NCBI RefSeq assembly: GCF_003589595.1
Contig: NW_020653900.1
Span: forward strand, 168,354 to 232,353
DNA from: Hyposmocoma kahamanoa
Lineage: Eukaryota > Arthropoda > Insecta > Lepidoptera > Cosmopterigidae
Direction: 5' to 3'
Length of the DNA: 64,000 nt
Each line of letters starts with the position of its first letter. Within the stretch, counting starts at the first letter, position 1. Below the pieces are notes generated by a model. That model did not search any database. It was not told the origin of the DNA and saw only the letters and a list, made by a program, of their open reading frames with translations. This document shows positions 10,240 through 21,490 of the stretch, piece after piece. Made by a program: the position numbers and the translations under genes.

Positions 10240-11120
10240 TTTTTACTTTCCAAAAACTAAATAATCCATATTACACAAATAGTACCTACTCGTATGTGTA
10301 TAATCAATGTCCTAAAATACCTGAATAGAATAAGATACCCTTTTGTTTTTAAGTGCCAAAATGTACAGGAATTCCAGTATATGGTTGAAATTCATATTTA
10401 TTTAATGTAATTAAAGACCAAATTAGCTTTAAAAGTTTCTTATAACGTCATCCTTTCTTTCCTAATGATGCTATAAAGAAGTCATACCATAATAAATTTT
10501 AGGGCTCACAGGTCAAAGGTTAAGTAAGCCACGTTTCATCTTTTTTAGGCCGATCTATTCAGAGCCAAAGAAACGGTTAGAGGGTCAGGTATACATAGCG
10601 CATCGACTGTACTTACCTGATATTTTCTTATTATGGACATGTAAATTACCTACGAAAACAAGAAACAAGGCATTCGTTTGAATAACTTGTACTATACCAC
10701 AGTTAAACTTATCAAATTGAGTAACACAGTGCTGCCACCTTACGCATCGCGTACGCGTTTTCACATAGTTCGTTTTTACAGATTTTTGTTGAAGACAAAT
10801 TTTATGAACTTCTTGGTCAAATATAGTATTAAAGTAATGTTGTATCTGAAAGAGGTATAATTTAACAAATTTAAATGCTAAACTACATCTATTTAATACA
10901 TTTTATACCACATTTTTATCTTCGTCCTGAAAAATTACATATAAATCACATGCGAGGTATTCACTTTAAGACAACGATTTAAAGATAATTAATTTGTAAA
11001 ATAATCCTTATAGGCACGTGGTTTACGAGAGAAAAAAGTATGGCAACCTGTGATCTGAATAATAAATAAAGCAGATGCAACTTATGATGCATAGCTTATG
11101 TATTTCTTTTTTTTTTACAA
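10240..11120. other. AT-rich interval, no gene seen
   Basis: Apart from the short repeat near 10556-10610, I see no supported exon or transposon end. The 60-codon frame at 10678-10860 has AT-driven composition and no family resemblance. Confidence 0.5.
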
Positions 11121-11338
11121 ATAATAATAATAATAACGCACACACTCAACATAGCCCCGCACTAGGGAAACCCTGTGTCGCGGGTGCCATGGACACACAC
11201 ATAAACAACCACAAATTACACCCAAACTCACGAGAGAAATAAATGTAGGTCATACAAATATTTCGCCCGGCCCGGGAATCGAACCTGGGACCTCTGCGTG
11301 GCAGTCCGGCATGGTAACCGTTCGGCCACGGAGGCAGT
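11121..11338 (-). mobile_element. SINE-1, full-length inverted copy
   Basis: Reads on the minus strand from GCCTCCGTGGCCGAACGG (11338 side) through GGTTCGATTCC to an (AAT)n tail at 11121-11136. Its 5' head directly joins the retroelement 3' end that starts at 11339. Confidence 0.88.
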
Positions 11339-11705
11339 TATAAATGTAAGTGCGCATTTGACATCCGTTTCACCTGATGGCAAGTGACGATGAGGTCGAC
11401 GATGGAGCATGCACACCTAAATAATGCCTATTCACTCTCGCCTTGAAAAGGTCCAAGTTGTAACGTTCAGGGAACAAGTCAGCAGGCAGCAGGGAATTCT
11501 ACTCCATAGCCGTTCGCCATATGAATTCGCACGAAGCATAATGCTCCGTGGTATAATCCTGTAAAATACCGATAAGCAGGCAACTTTAAGGCGGCGTTCA
11601 AGGCTCTGCAGCTTTGCCTCTAATAATTTCCAGTCACCATAGATAACCTCCTAATAGATGCCGCATACAGGGCAACACACATCCGTGCAATTGATCATAT
11701 GTAAA
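11339..11705 (-). pseudogene. Non-LTR retrotransposon C-terminal fragment and 3' UTR
   Basis: On the minus strand the upper part reads KLQSLERR.KVACLSVFYRI, followed by a degraded end and the 3' UTR block with GTGTGCATGCTCCATCGTC. The same order is at 40210-40557 (+), and the UTR alone is at 15712-15845. This is the region after the reverse transcriptase domain of a non-LTR element. Interrupted and inactive. Confidence 0.65.
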
Positions 11706-13995
11706 ATTTTGCAAAAATTCATCACTTAGTTTCGACCAAGTATCAGACCCGTGCGCGTCTCCTGATATTCCTGTATTGTGACATGTACCTGGTTTTGGTG
11801 AAACGAACTATAAAAATGACTGTCTGTGCCGTGAAATGGTGTGGAAAATCATCTAGGACTAATGGAATCACGTTTCACCGGTAACTTATAACTACGTTAT
11901 TTACAAGTTTGGCATAGGTCAAATTAAAATGGCTAATACTAGAAAATTACGAAGGAAACTGATCTCTCGTTGATGTCTTTCTGACAGGTCTCTTTCTTAT
12001 AATATGTTCTTATAATTAAGCGTCTCTTTTTTGTCGAAGTCACGTGTAACACTAAGGTTGGGAAGATTTGAGCTTTCGTCACATCGATACTTTGCGTAAA
12101 GAGGAAATAAAGAATTATTGTAATTTTTTATTTATTTACATACACTGTAATAATTATTATAATTTCATTATAATTTTACTCAATTATACATAATAGCAAA
12201 CATTAAGAACTCGTGTAGTCTTGTTTGACAGTTGATTAAAATTTTAAATTTGTTTTTAGGTTTCCTAAATGTCGTAAGTAAATTGTTTTCTTACAATTCC
12301 TTTTTATCTAAATATCCTCCTGCTGTCGTAAGTTAAGCGTCGTAATAATTTACATACATACTATGTAAATTATTGAATGACTTACGATTTCCACTATGGG
12401 AGACAGGCGTGACGGTAGTACCCCAATGGGTAGGCAGAGCTTTGAATAAGACAAGCCCACTTTAACCGCGTTTAGCAAACGTTTTTATTAAAATTTTAGT
12501 ATAATTTAGTGCACTAAATAGTGAAAGGTTGCCAGATTGTCGCCTACATATAGGACACCATTAAATCGAGGCTCTCAGTTGGCTTTTACGATTTGCGCGG
12601 AATCATAAGCAGCTGATACATTCTATGCTTTTCTTTTGCTTCCAGATCAGCATGGAAGAATTAAATAATTTGCGTTACAATATTATCGTTTTTATTGACT
12701 AATCGGATGCAGACTAGTAAAGGTTGCCCATCACTAGCTGTAAGTACGATTTCAGTGCATTTCTAGTTCGACCTTGAACTAGCGAATTAGAACGTCTTAA
12801 TTGCATTCCCCGCGTCCCTTGCCTTCCTCCGAATTTGGTGAGCTCGGTTCAGTATACATTTTCAACAGGCGGCATCTATTAGGCGGATATCTATGCTAGT
12901 CACCTATAAGCCTCTTCGCCCGCTTGTCTATTGAATCCAAGGTAAGTAAACATTGAATCCAAAATAAGTGTAATTCCAGAAATAAATACTCATTGATTCT
13001 GAGTTTTCTTGACGATCGATCTTGATTGACAAGGATTTCCATCTCGCCCTCAAATTCGGTTTGAGCCGATGCAAAAGCTTTACGTTGATGCAGTTAGAGC
13101 GAAAAAGATCGCCGATGGGAAACACACTAGGTCTCTTTCACTCATATTATAATATGAATATCAGTGGCGAGGCGTTCATATAACTCGACTCCCACCACCG
13201 GCTTGCCTTAAATTTCCCACGTACTTCCAAAATACTGTACCAGACTGCACGTATACGTAAATAAGACAAGTATAGTAAATTCATACAAACGTAGCAGGGC
13301 GGTTCGTATTGTCAAAAAAATATACCTTCGTAATTTCATTAAGAAAGAAGATGTCCATAATATTAGAACTAAGTCCAAACTAATGGTATCACGATTTCGT
13401 TTAACTAAGGCAAACGACTCTTTTCTAGGGATTTGTATATTACGTTTTTAAAATTACAATAAGATTCCAGAGCATATATTAAAATTATACTTACATTAAA
13501 AGGATTTTAATTGTAAAGTCACATTACAAAATAGAAGACTACGGGTTAGATAAAGATGTACGGAAAGACGATATGGGTCTAAATTCTACACAAATTTAAT
13601 CCAAAGTGTAAGTATTCCATAGCATATATGTTTATTTGAAAAGAGCTATTCCTAGTTTCTTGCTCGCTTGCCTACGGCTACAGATTAATTAATAGTTACT
13701 ACGTAATAGATACATCACTCTCATACAAAATCGGAAATACCTACGCTATAATAGCCTAATAAATCTGACTTATGACACCTGGAGCTCAATACGAGGAAAA
13801 AGAAACCTAAGCACGCGCTCTGATAGATGAAAATAACGTTGCCGCCGTGTGCAGTCGTGCGGAGCCGAATGCTTATAAATGAAAGACTTGTATGAGCGCT
13901 TGTGCCGACGTCGGTACACTCAGCGGTAGGCATTTATATTAACCTTGCACAAGAGATGGAGCCTTGCTACGGGTACAATTAAAATAATAATGCAA
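11706..13995. other. Gene-poor interval
   Basis: No supported exon. A GCGGCATCTATTAGG word near 12869-12884 also occurs in complement near 11654-11669 at the retroelement fragment. A TATA-like TTATAAAT at 13874 followed by CACTCAG near 13917 is promoter-like, but the spacing is too long to trust. The short frames here show no domain. Confidence 0.4.
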
Positions 13996-14017
13996 CTCCT
14001 AGTAGTTGCTCCGAGCG

Positions 14018-14085
14018 AAGTGTCAGCATTTACACGCCGAACAGGTGGTGGGAGTTGCCCTACTTGCTTTTATTATACTATGCTT
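14018..14085 (+). repeat. Repeat fragment shared with 20637-20695
   Basis: Both copies contain CGCCGAACAGG, then GGGAGTTGCCCTACT or GGGAATTGCCTTACT, then TATTA-ACTATG. About 65 bp; unclassified. Confidence 0.5.
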
Positions 14086-14517
14086 ATAGCTACACTAAAA
14101 CACACGCGAACTTTAGACAAGCAAAAATTTAGTTAAAACTAAACTAACTTGCATCTAAGGCCTCATCTTAAGGCTCATAGTATATACAGGCTCGAATGAT
14201 TGGTTAACCTCAACTTAAACTCAGTGATGCGAATACAAAACTGTACACACTTCAATCAACATTATATCTACAATTTAGTATTTAAATGTAACCTTTCAAG
14301 AAACATCAACTAACATAATTAACTAAACGAAATCTAGTACCGATTGAAAGCTAAGTATTTTACTCTAGACTTTAGAATTGCGATTTGTTTGAGAATTATT
14401 TTTTTTTATTTTTATTAATGAGTGTACCTAAATGAAGGTAAATTAAGATTTCTGTAATTGTTTTAATGAGGGTATATTTTTTGATAATGAATAGAGATAG
14501 AAAAATATTTTTATATA

Positions 14518-14768
14518 CACTCCCGGACACATAAATCGAGCCATCTTGCATTTTGATTTTTCAAGTGCTAGAATAAAAAAAAAATTATTATCATTGAAAA
14601 AAGAGTTTTTCCCGGTTTCGCAAATTCATTTCAACAAAACATTTTGAAAATGACGTTTAGTTCACCAGCTTCAAACTTGAATTAGTTATTAATCAACCAA
14701 ACACTATTTAAGCTAAAGACATTTAATATTGACAATGCAAAATGGCTCGAATTATGTGTCCGGGAGTA
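14518..14768. mobile_element. Mariner-like MITE, 37-bp TIRs
   Basis: Left CTCCCGGACACATAAATCGA and right TCGAATTATGTGTCCGGGAG are inverted repeats; similarity extends about 37 bp inward to TGCATT. TA dinucleotides flank both ends. The interior of about 250 bp has no ORF. The size and TA target fit a Tc1/mariner-derived MITE. Confidence 0.75.
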
Positions 14769-14837
14769 TATTTCTCGTAGATGGCGTAAACGTTAAAACA
14801 AAAAAAAGATCTGCATCTGCAACAAGCACAAAGAAAT

Positions 14838-14960
14838 TCGGTGACTTAGTTGGTATAGCGTATGGCACGGTTTGCTAGAAGACGTTGGTTCGAATCCAGC
14901 CGGATCGAATACATTTTTCTAAGGAGTTTCCGTTTACATTTAACATTTTGCAAACAAAAC
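14838..14960 (+). mobile_element. tRNA-headed SINE-2
   Basis: GACTTAGTTGGTATAGCG, then GGCACGGTTTGCTAGAAGAC, then TTGGTTCGAATCCAGCCG (B box). The same head is at 41598-41665 with few changes. Followed by a non-tRNA body. Confidence 0.65.
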
Positions 14961-15084
14961 GTTAGCCCATCAAATAGTTCAAACTTCTATAGTAAATACT
15001 CCGTCAAAAGAGATAGAAAGAAATGAGAGAGATTTATTTGTAAGCATACGTGGTAAATACAATTTACATATTATTTAAGATTAG

Positions 15085-15500
15085 GGCGCGTTCCCATTAT
15101 GTCGTGACGACAGATAGTCGTTCAGTTTAAAGTGTCGTGGCTTGTATACTTCATTTAAATATGAAGTTGTTTAAATGAAACTCATAGAACGACACGATTA
15201 ATTGTGGTTGACGAGTTTTTGACGTTATGACAACAGACTGTCGATATCGTGACAATGGGAAGAGCTAGAACGGAGCGGAACGAAGTCGTCTAATGATAAA
15301 TAAAACGTCACGATAAAAACGTGACGTCAGTCTGTTGTGCGAACGACAAGGCGACTGCCTAACCGATACATTGTCGTCACGTTCTAGTGGGAACAGCTAG
15401 ACACGACAGTCATTCAACGGGAAAATAAACGTCGATGTCGACGTGACACAGTCACGACAGATAGTCGTGATATGGGTATAGGCTGGACGCGACAGTTGTC
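15085..15500. mobile_element. CpG-rich element built of iterated TCGTGACG-type words
   Basis: Starts GGGCGCGTTCCCATTATG. Short words such as CGTGACG, ACGACAG and GATAGTCGT occur many times in both orientations. GACGACAGATAGTCGT at 15105 recurs as CACGACAGATAGTCGT near 15451. GTGGGAACAG near 15390 mirrors the start. Much richer in CpG than its surroundings and without an ORF. Probably a non-autonomous DNA element with sub-terminal repeats; class unknown. Confidence 0.5.
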
Positions 15501-15611
15501 AACAATAAATAAAACGTCTCATTATGTAATGGGAAAGCAATACGGATGGCTGTTTGCGCGCCTTGATCGAAATGACTAAGTTTGCATATGGAGATGCCAC
15601 ACGGGTGTTGC

Positions 15612-15695
15612 GACGGCGCTTTTTTGTTGGAAAGAGGGTATATACTTCTGTATTGGTCCAATTTAAAGTTGAAGTTATTATTCTACCTCTAAAGG
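15612..15695 (+). repeat. R3 repeat fragment
   Basis: TTGTTGGAAAGAGGGTATA, then GTATTGGTCCAATTTAAAGT, then ACCTCTAAAGGC follow the R3 order from near its left end. Confidence 0.5.
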
Positions 15696-15711
15696 CTTTT
15701 TTATTTAAATA

Positions 15712-15845
15712 AAGTGTAAGTGTGCATTTGACCTCCATCTCATCTGATGGAAAGTGACGATGAGATCGACGATGGAGCATGCACACCTAAATAATGGCTA
15801 TTCACTCTCGCCTTGAAAAGGTCCAAGTTATAATGTTCAGTGGAA
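15712..15845 (-). repeat. Non-LTR retrotransposon 3' UTR copy
   Basis: Closely matches 11345-11475: GCATTTGACCTCCATCTCAT, GACGATGGAGCATGCACACC and CTCGCCTTGAAAAGGTCCAA are shared. Only the 3' end is present, a typical 5'-truncated insertion. Confidence 0.7.
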
Positions 15846-15981
15846 GCCAAGCCTAGGCCCAGTCCTTCAATGATGGTAAGGGGAAGGCGGGATTAAATCT
15901 TGTAATTGCAGGTATCAAACTAGGAGATGAAAGTAACCGAATTCAATAAAAATTGGGAAATAGATGTAATTGCCTCTGAAA

Positions 15982-16203
15982 CTGCCTCCGTGGCCGAACG
16001 GTTACCATGCCGGGCTGCCACGCAGAGGTCTCAGGTTCGATTCCGGGGCCGGGAGAAACATTTAATTTTGTATGGCCTACATTTATTTCTCTCGTGAGTT
16101 TGGGTGTAATTTGTGGTTGTCTATGTGTGTGTCCATGGCACCCGCGACACAGGGTTTCCCTAGTGCGGGGCTATGTTGAGTGTGTGCGTTATTATTATTA
16201 TTA
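15982..16203 (+). mobile_element. SINE-1, full length
   Basis: TGCCTCCGTGGCCGAACGG head, GGTTCGATTCC B box, complete body and GTGTGCGTTATTATTATTA tail. One of the best-preserved copies. Confidence 0.9.
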
Positions 16204-16890
16204 ATTCCAAGAACTTCTGGGGTCGGTTTTTTTTTATAAAAACAGTTGTAATCCTACATTTATACAACAAGTCTTGCGTGTCTCGTTTACTAAGCGATAT
16301 GCAATGAATCCAGCATAGCGAGGTACACCAAAACCTCTCCATATATAACTGTTAATCCTAAAAGCCTGTTCTCCTAAGTTGGCCGTATTTTCTTTACAAA
16401 TCCCGGCAGACGTAACTTTTGTTGTGGCCATGAAATTGTTGATTTTATTGCTCGAGTTTTGTCAAACAAAAAGCGAAAGTCCAAATAAGTATAGCCACAC
16501 ACATCAACTGTGATGTGAAATCGGTCATTATTTTAAATACTATATTGAGTTATACAGCACGATAAAAAATTGAATATTGAAATAACAAAAATTGCCACGG
16601 AAATTCGGCAGTGAACAGTAGCTCGAGAATGACAATAGTCATTTGTTTAGACGGGTGTCTTCTTACACATAATATATAAGAAATTATGTATATGTGAAAA
16701 TTTCCATTTCTCCTATTGAAGTAAAAAGTAACCGCCTAATTTCCTACGCCAAATCTTTAAACCTCTCTACAAAAAAGGTTGTATTTTTGCAATGTCGCCA
16801 CATTATACTCAGAGGAAATGGAAGCCCCAAAATGTAAACAAAAGTGGCGCCGTTGCAAAAAAATACAACCTCAAAAGTTCGTGATATTAC
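16204..16890. other. No gene seen
   Basis: Two overlapping short minus-strand frames (16160-16431) have no family resemblance. No transposon end recognised. Confidence 0.4.
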
Positions 16891-16892
16891 AT

Positions 16893-17000
16893 CTATTTGC
16901 CAAGTTTTACTGAAATCATCAAAATCGGTTCACAAATGCCGCAGTAACGTAAATACAAAAAAGTACAATCAAATTAAGAATTTCCTCCTTTTTTTAAATG
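16893..17000 (-). repeat. R3 repeat fragment
   Basis: TTTGCCAAGTTTTACTGAAA, then TCAAAATCGGTTCACAAATG, then AATTTCCTCCTTTTTTT. Internally deleted. It is directly followed by a SINE-1 copy. Confidence 0.55.
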
Positions 17001-17009
17001 CAATGAACT

Positions 17010-17170
17010 TGAATGGTTACCATGATGCAGAGGCACCGGGTTATATTCCCGGGCCGGGAGAAATATGTGGCCTACATTTATTTATCTCGTGAGTTTGGGT
17101 GTAATTTGTTGTTGTCTATGTGTGTGTCTATAGCACCCGCGATACAAGGTCTTCCTAGTGCGGATTATTA
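17010..17170 (+). mobile_element. SINE-1, internally deleted and 3'-truncated
   Basis: GGTTACCATG followed directly by ATGCAGAGGCACCGGG shows loss of about 13 bp between the A and B boxes. The body continues to CTTCCTAGTGCGG and stops before the TTATT tail. Confidence 0.75.
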
Positions 17171-17224
17171 AAAAGAAGTGGCGCCTCGGCAGCGCTTCTA
17201 AAAGCGTCTAAATTGTAGGCGCCC

Positions 17225-17470
17225 TAAGGCTCAATTTACATTGCGTTGGAGCGGAATGGAAAGCGTCAATTTCGCGAAATTCGCTGAAAGTCTCGATCAT
17301 TCGCGAGCTTTACTTTCGAGACTGTAGTATTTCGTCGACGTTTGACGTCACACTGCGCCTGCCTTCGCGCCACTTCCCGCGGATTCGCCAGACATAGCCG
17401 ACCGCAGCTGCGGAATTCTCACGAATACGCGAGCATTTTCGAGCATGCACGAGAATTCCGCGGAAGACGC
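17225..17470. other. CpG-rich segment with inverted GCGGAATTCTC
   Basis: Dense in CGCG and TCGCGA words. GCGGAATTCTC (17411-17421) has its complement GAGAATTCCGC about 30 bp on. A TGACGTCA site lies at 17343. It could be a non-autonomous element or a CpG-rich regulatory region; no exon was recognised. Confidence 0.35.
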
Positions 17471-17961
17471 GAGACGTGACTTCTGGCTCGTATCTAGTTT
17501 GTACGTTACACAAATGACCATAAAGTTCATTACGCTATGTACATACAATATTGTTACAAAATTCCGTTTCGCCGCAATATAAATTGTGCCTAAGCTTCGA
17601 ATGGCCAAGAATAGTCGTGTCGCTTATGGGCATATAACTTGTTCGTCCCTCCACTAGACAACCTAAAAAAACCACCACACTCCTTTGTAGTTTCACCTAC
17701 GTTTTACGGAATAATCCCTGTCCCAACTTCCATTTAATCTCCAAAGAGTCTTGGGAATCGTATCTCGAATGTCTCACCGCTCCCTTGAGTCTGGTAAACT
17801 TTTATCTATTTTAATTTTCAACTTTAACATCACGTCTGGATGAGACCGACTTGCGGGCGTTCCAGACCACCAACTGTGTAACCAGCTACTATATATTAGA
17901 TATAAGGATCGTCTTAGCCATTTCACCTATGGTCCAAATGAAAAGCTATAGAGTTTTTTAT

Positions 17962-18275
17962 TATATCAAACGACGGGATAAATAAGCCGTGCCCCTGATG
18001 GTAAAGGACACGTCTGTCCTTGACAGTTGCAGTGCCATTCAGAGTTTTTAATCGCAAATATCTGAGGGGCAGTGGCCACTACGCCCTTCACCCTGAGACA
18101 TAAGTAGACAAGTCTTAAGTTCACCAGCTCCCTAACCCATCAAAACTAGACCGATCTTCAAAGTTAGACCGACTAAACCGACTGTACTGTCCATATTACT
18201 GCTTGACGGCAGAAATAGGAAAGGGGGCAGTACCTCTCTGGATTATCTCTCTCACAATGAGCTCTACTGTTACTA
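17962..18275 (+). repeat. R2 repeat, full length with an insertion
   Basis: ATATCAAACGACGGGATAAA start, ACAGTTGCAGTGCCATTCAG, TCTGAGGGGCAGTGGCC, CACCCTGAGACATAAG, TATTACTGCTTGACGGCAG and the GAGCTCTACTGTTACTACC end. About 35 extra bases sit in the middle (repeated GACCGA words near 18150-18185). Confidence 0.75.
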
Positions 18276-19105
18276 CCACTAAAATGCTCAAACAAAAGCA
18301 GCAGACATAAGAATACACTTGATTTAAATTCGTAAATTTGTTCTAGAAAAGAAATGGTCAGTGTTAATATATTTTGGAAATCGCCTGGCTGAGTGAACTC
18401 ACATATTAAACATTGTTAAAAATCAAATCAAAGATTGCAACAAGCACAGAAAAATTCCCAATACTTAATTGGATGACACTAGCCAAAGCTAAATGGTTAA
18501 CCTCTAATCTGACTGCATTCCGTTTCCTATACGACAAAAAATAAAATGAAGACAAAAGTAGACCACATTTACTCAACCTACCAGTGCTAAGTTTTCCACG
18601 TAAATGCTCATACATTATTTATTGTAGCCCGAATTCACTCATAAAATAATGTGTAGCATCAACAATAAAACTTCAACACCAGAGAGCCGACAGAGGTGTT
18701 TAGGTCATAGGAACATAATTTACGATGGGTGCAAAGATTTCCCACCATTATTTTTGTAGCGAATAGCAGCATTCGGCTCAATTATTTTTTTTAATTACTT
18801 ATTTTATATAGCCTTTTTAGTAGTTTCGTTTTATATAGAAATTCAAAATTCAAATGTATTTGTTTTCGACGCCTTTTCTTGTTATTGTCGCCATTACTTC
18901 CGTTTTTGTTGATAGCTGTGCGTTGTTTGTTAAATAAATAGTAAGTACATTTACTTTGGCCTTGCTCACGCTTTAATAGCACCCGAATGTTGATACATCC
19001 GCCGTCCGATATAATATTTGTCGATTTAACAAACGATACAAAATGCAGCAAACCCAAGGACTTGACTCCCAGCACATGTATGTGTGTAGATAGTCGCGTT
19101 GTTTA
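18276..19105. other. No gene seen
   Basis: Contains minus-strand frames of 69 and 94 codons (18406-18615, 18791-19075) with no recognisable domain and no convincing splice context. Confidence 0.4.
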
Positions 19106-19200
19106 AAAAGAAAATTTTAACACTGCAATTTAGTGTTTACATAAAATGGGTCAATGCCATCTAGCGGATATTTACGGAACTTCAAAACATTTGATCGAAT
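19106..19200 (+). repeat. Short repeat shared with 27300-27385
   Basis: Both copies contain AAATGGGTCAATGCCATCTA followed by GCGGAT, preceded by an AACAC-GC-ATT word. Unclassified. Confidence 0.5.
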
Positions 19201-19554
19201 TTTGTCAAATGATTAATTATTAATTTTCCTAGGCACAAAAAATATTTGACAATAGTGTTGCAGCCACAATGCGCTTAGATATACCGCATCAATAGTATTT
19301 TTTTGCTATAACCATAAAAGTATATTTTCTATTATAGTTTAATTATTATATATTATTATATAAACATAAATATTTATTTTTGTAATAATATGTTGATCAC
19401 AATTATTTTAAATTCATGCTATTTTACTTAATACAATCTATAATAATTCCTATTCTTATGTCAGTTTTAATAGATATATAAGTTCTTATTATTTGTATAA
19501 TACAATCGTAGGTAACGTAACGAGTAACGCAACGTATAACGCTATGCAATGCCG

Positions 19555-19815
19555 GGATTAAGAAATTGAAGCCGTAAAAAGGTCGCCAAAGGACAGGCTT
19601 AGCCTAGTGTGGGACCACCTGTAATGACTCACAATGTTTTCAGGCATGGCATCACGTTAACAATGCATGTTTTTGTTAATGTTTAACACACACTTAATGT
19701 TCATTTAGCATAAGTATCTTGTTCTTGTCTTAATAATGTAAATATGTAAAGTATTTTGTTTTTCTGTGTGTTTGTGATGCCAATAAACATATTCTTATTC
19801 TTATTCTAATCACTC
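19555..19815 (+). mobile_element. Retroelement 3' end with ATTCTT tail
   Basis: A region from TTGAAGCCGTAAAAAGG to GTGATGCCAATAAACATATT, closed by repeated ATTCTT units. AATAAA followed by a short tandem repeat is the usual 3' end of several insect non-LTR elements. Confidence 0.55.
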
Positions 19816-20410
19816 CTTTCTGCAATACTAACTCAAATTTTTTTTGTATTTTCTTCTTCTTATAATAAAATAATAAATATATATGTATATAATATATATG
19901 TATATAATATAATTAAAACGTGTTATTTATTTTTTTATGTTTGAGTGTAATATATAGCCATTGCGTTCGTATTTAATGAACATTTATTGTATCGTCAGAT
20001 TATTATCTTTTTCTTTTTTAAGTTTATCCTGTCACCTGTTTTACATTGTTATTTTTTTTAATTTTGTTTTTGTATGCAATAAAAAGTAGATTGTATTGTA
20101 TAAAATTTATAGTCTCTTTGTAAGCCTTTTTTACAGAGTAAAACTGTAACATAAATCATTCATTTCAAGGCCACATACGGATCAGTATTTCGGCACGAAT
20201 CCGACAATGGTTAGAATTCCAGTCAAGTTCGCGGTGACCGTGAGGGTGGGGCTAAAATAAATATCTTTTACGTACCTTATGAAATAGTGTATTATTCCGT
20301 AAGATACAAATATATGTATGTAATTGTGTGGGTCTGAATCACTTCACATATTATGGACATTCTGGGGTCTGCGTTTCAATATCTATTTTTTTGTTATTTA
20401 ATCTTTTTTT

Positions 20411-20609
20411 ACGCACACACCCATAGCTCCGCACTAGCGGAAACCTGTGTCGCGGGTGCCATGGACACACGCCTAGACAACCGCAAATCACATTCACACT
20501 TACGAGAGAAATAAAAGTAGTCTTACAACAATTTCTTCCGGTCTGGGAATCGAACCCGGGACCTCTGCGTGGCAGTCCAGGATGGTCGCCGTTGGGCCAC
20601 GGAGGCAGT
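20411..20609 (-). mobile_element. SINE-1, full-length inverted copy
   Basis: Head CTGCCTCCGTGGCCC at the 20609 side, with the A-box region changed (AACGGCGACC), B box GGTTCGATTCC intact, body complete and tail short. Confidence 0.85.
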
Positions 20610-20636
20610 TTGATATCTAAGATTTTTTTATGATAT

Positions 20637-20695
20637 GAAGTGTAGGCATTTGAGCGCCGCGCGCCGAACAGGCGGGAATTGCCTTACTGACTCTT
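20637..20695 (+). repeat. Repeat fragment shared with 14018-14085
   Basis: GTAGGCATTTGAGCGCCGCG, then CGAACAGGCGGGAATTGCC. The second copy of the short family described at 14018. Confidence 0.5.
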
Positions 20696-20749
20696 ATTAC
20701 ACTATGATTTAACATTAAGAGTCGATATTACCTCAGCTCGAATTTAAAT

Positions 20750-21250
20750 TATTCCAGTAATAATACGGTTCATTTTGCTAGTGTCGACCGGCGAGGATAC
20801 TGGCTTTATTCAGATTTTTTTTACAAACGAATATAAAGCCATTTGAAAAATGTATATCGTATAATGTACGTATTCTATTTGGTTGAGTTGCTTTAAAAAA
20901 AATCATTGGTATATGTAAAGTACCTACTTAATACAGCGGTTTTCTAGTAAAATTTCGAGGTAAGTTTGTGTTTTTTTTTTTACTATGAAAATTTTTTGGA
21001 ATCGTGTTAGTAATCAGGGCATACTCTCAATTTTACTATGTAGTTTTTCCAAAATGATTGATCAATACTTTCGCTGTTATGCAGAATCAACCAAAGCCAT
21101 TTGAGGTTGTATCGACTTAAGGTCATTGTCCACCGCGCTGGACCGATGCGCGTGCCGGGTGCATCTAGTAATTTATATTAATATATTTATCCGTGAAATA
21201 TCGTGTAACCATATAATTGTCTCGCTGTATTTGAGTCTAAAATATAATTG
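20750..21250 (+). repeat. R5 repeat, longest plus-strand copy
   Basis: Matches the complement of 25744-26190 almost end to end: TTTGAAAAATGTATATCGTA, ATCATTGGTATATGTAAAGT, AAAATTTCGAGGTAAGTTTG, ACCAAAGCCATTTGAGGTTG and GACCGATGCGCGTGCCGGGT. Non-coding. Confidence 0.75.
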
Positions 21251-21284
21251 TGCAAATATGCAAGGTACTTTAGCACCTAATGAT

Positions 21285-21490
21285 TACATCGGTTTTTTGT
21301 AAAGTTCCGAGGTAAGTTTGTATTATTTTTCTATCGTAAAAGTTTTTAAGAATCGTGTTTCCACACCCTATAGTAATCAGTCTATATCCTCAATTTTACT
21401 AGTATATTTTTTCCAAAATGATTGATTCAATACTTTCACAGTTATGCGGAATAAACAAAACACATTTGAGGTTGTACAACTCTTAGGTAA
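21285..21490 (+). repeat. R5 repeat, second partial copy in tandem
   Basis: Repeats the middle of the preceding copy: GAGGTAAGTTTGTATTATTT, TTTTTCCAAAATGATTGATT, then ACATTTGAGGTTGTAC. Divergence from the first copy is clear, so it is not a fresh duplication. Confidence 0.65.

Noticed and set aside
14842..14910. tRNA gene
   Set aside because: The B box is good, but the cloverleaf does not close, the same head recurs at 41598 with a shared non-tRNA body, and it reads as a SINE head.
15499..15786. 95-codon minus-strand frame
   Set aside because: It crosses from a retroelement 3' UTR into R3 and CpG-repeat sequence; no coding family.
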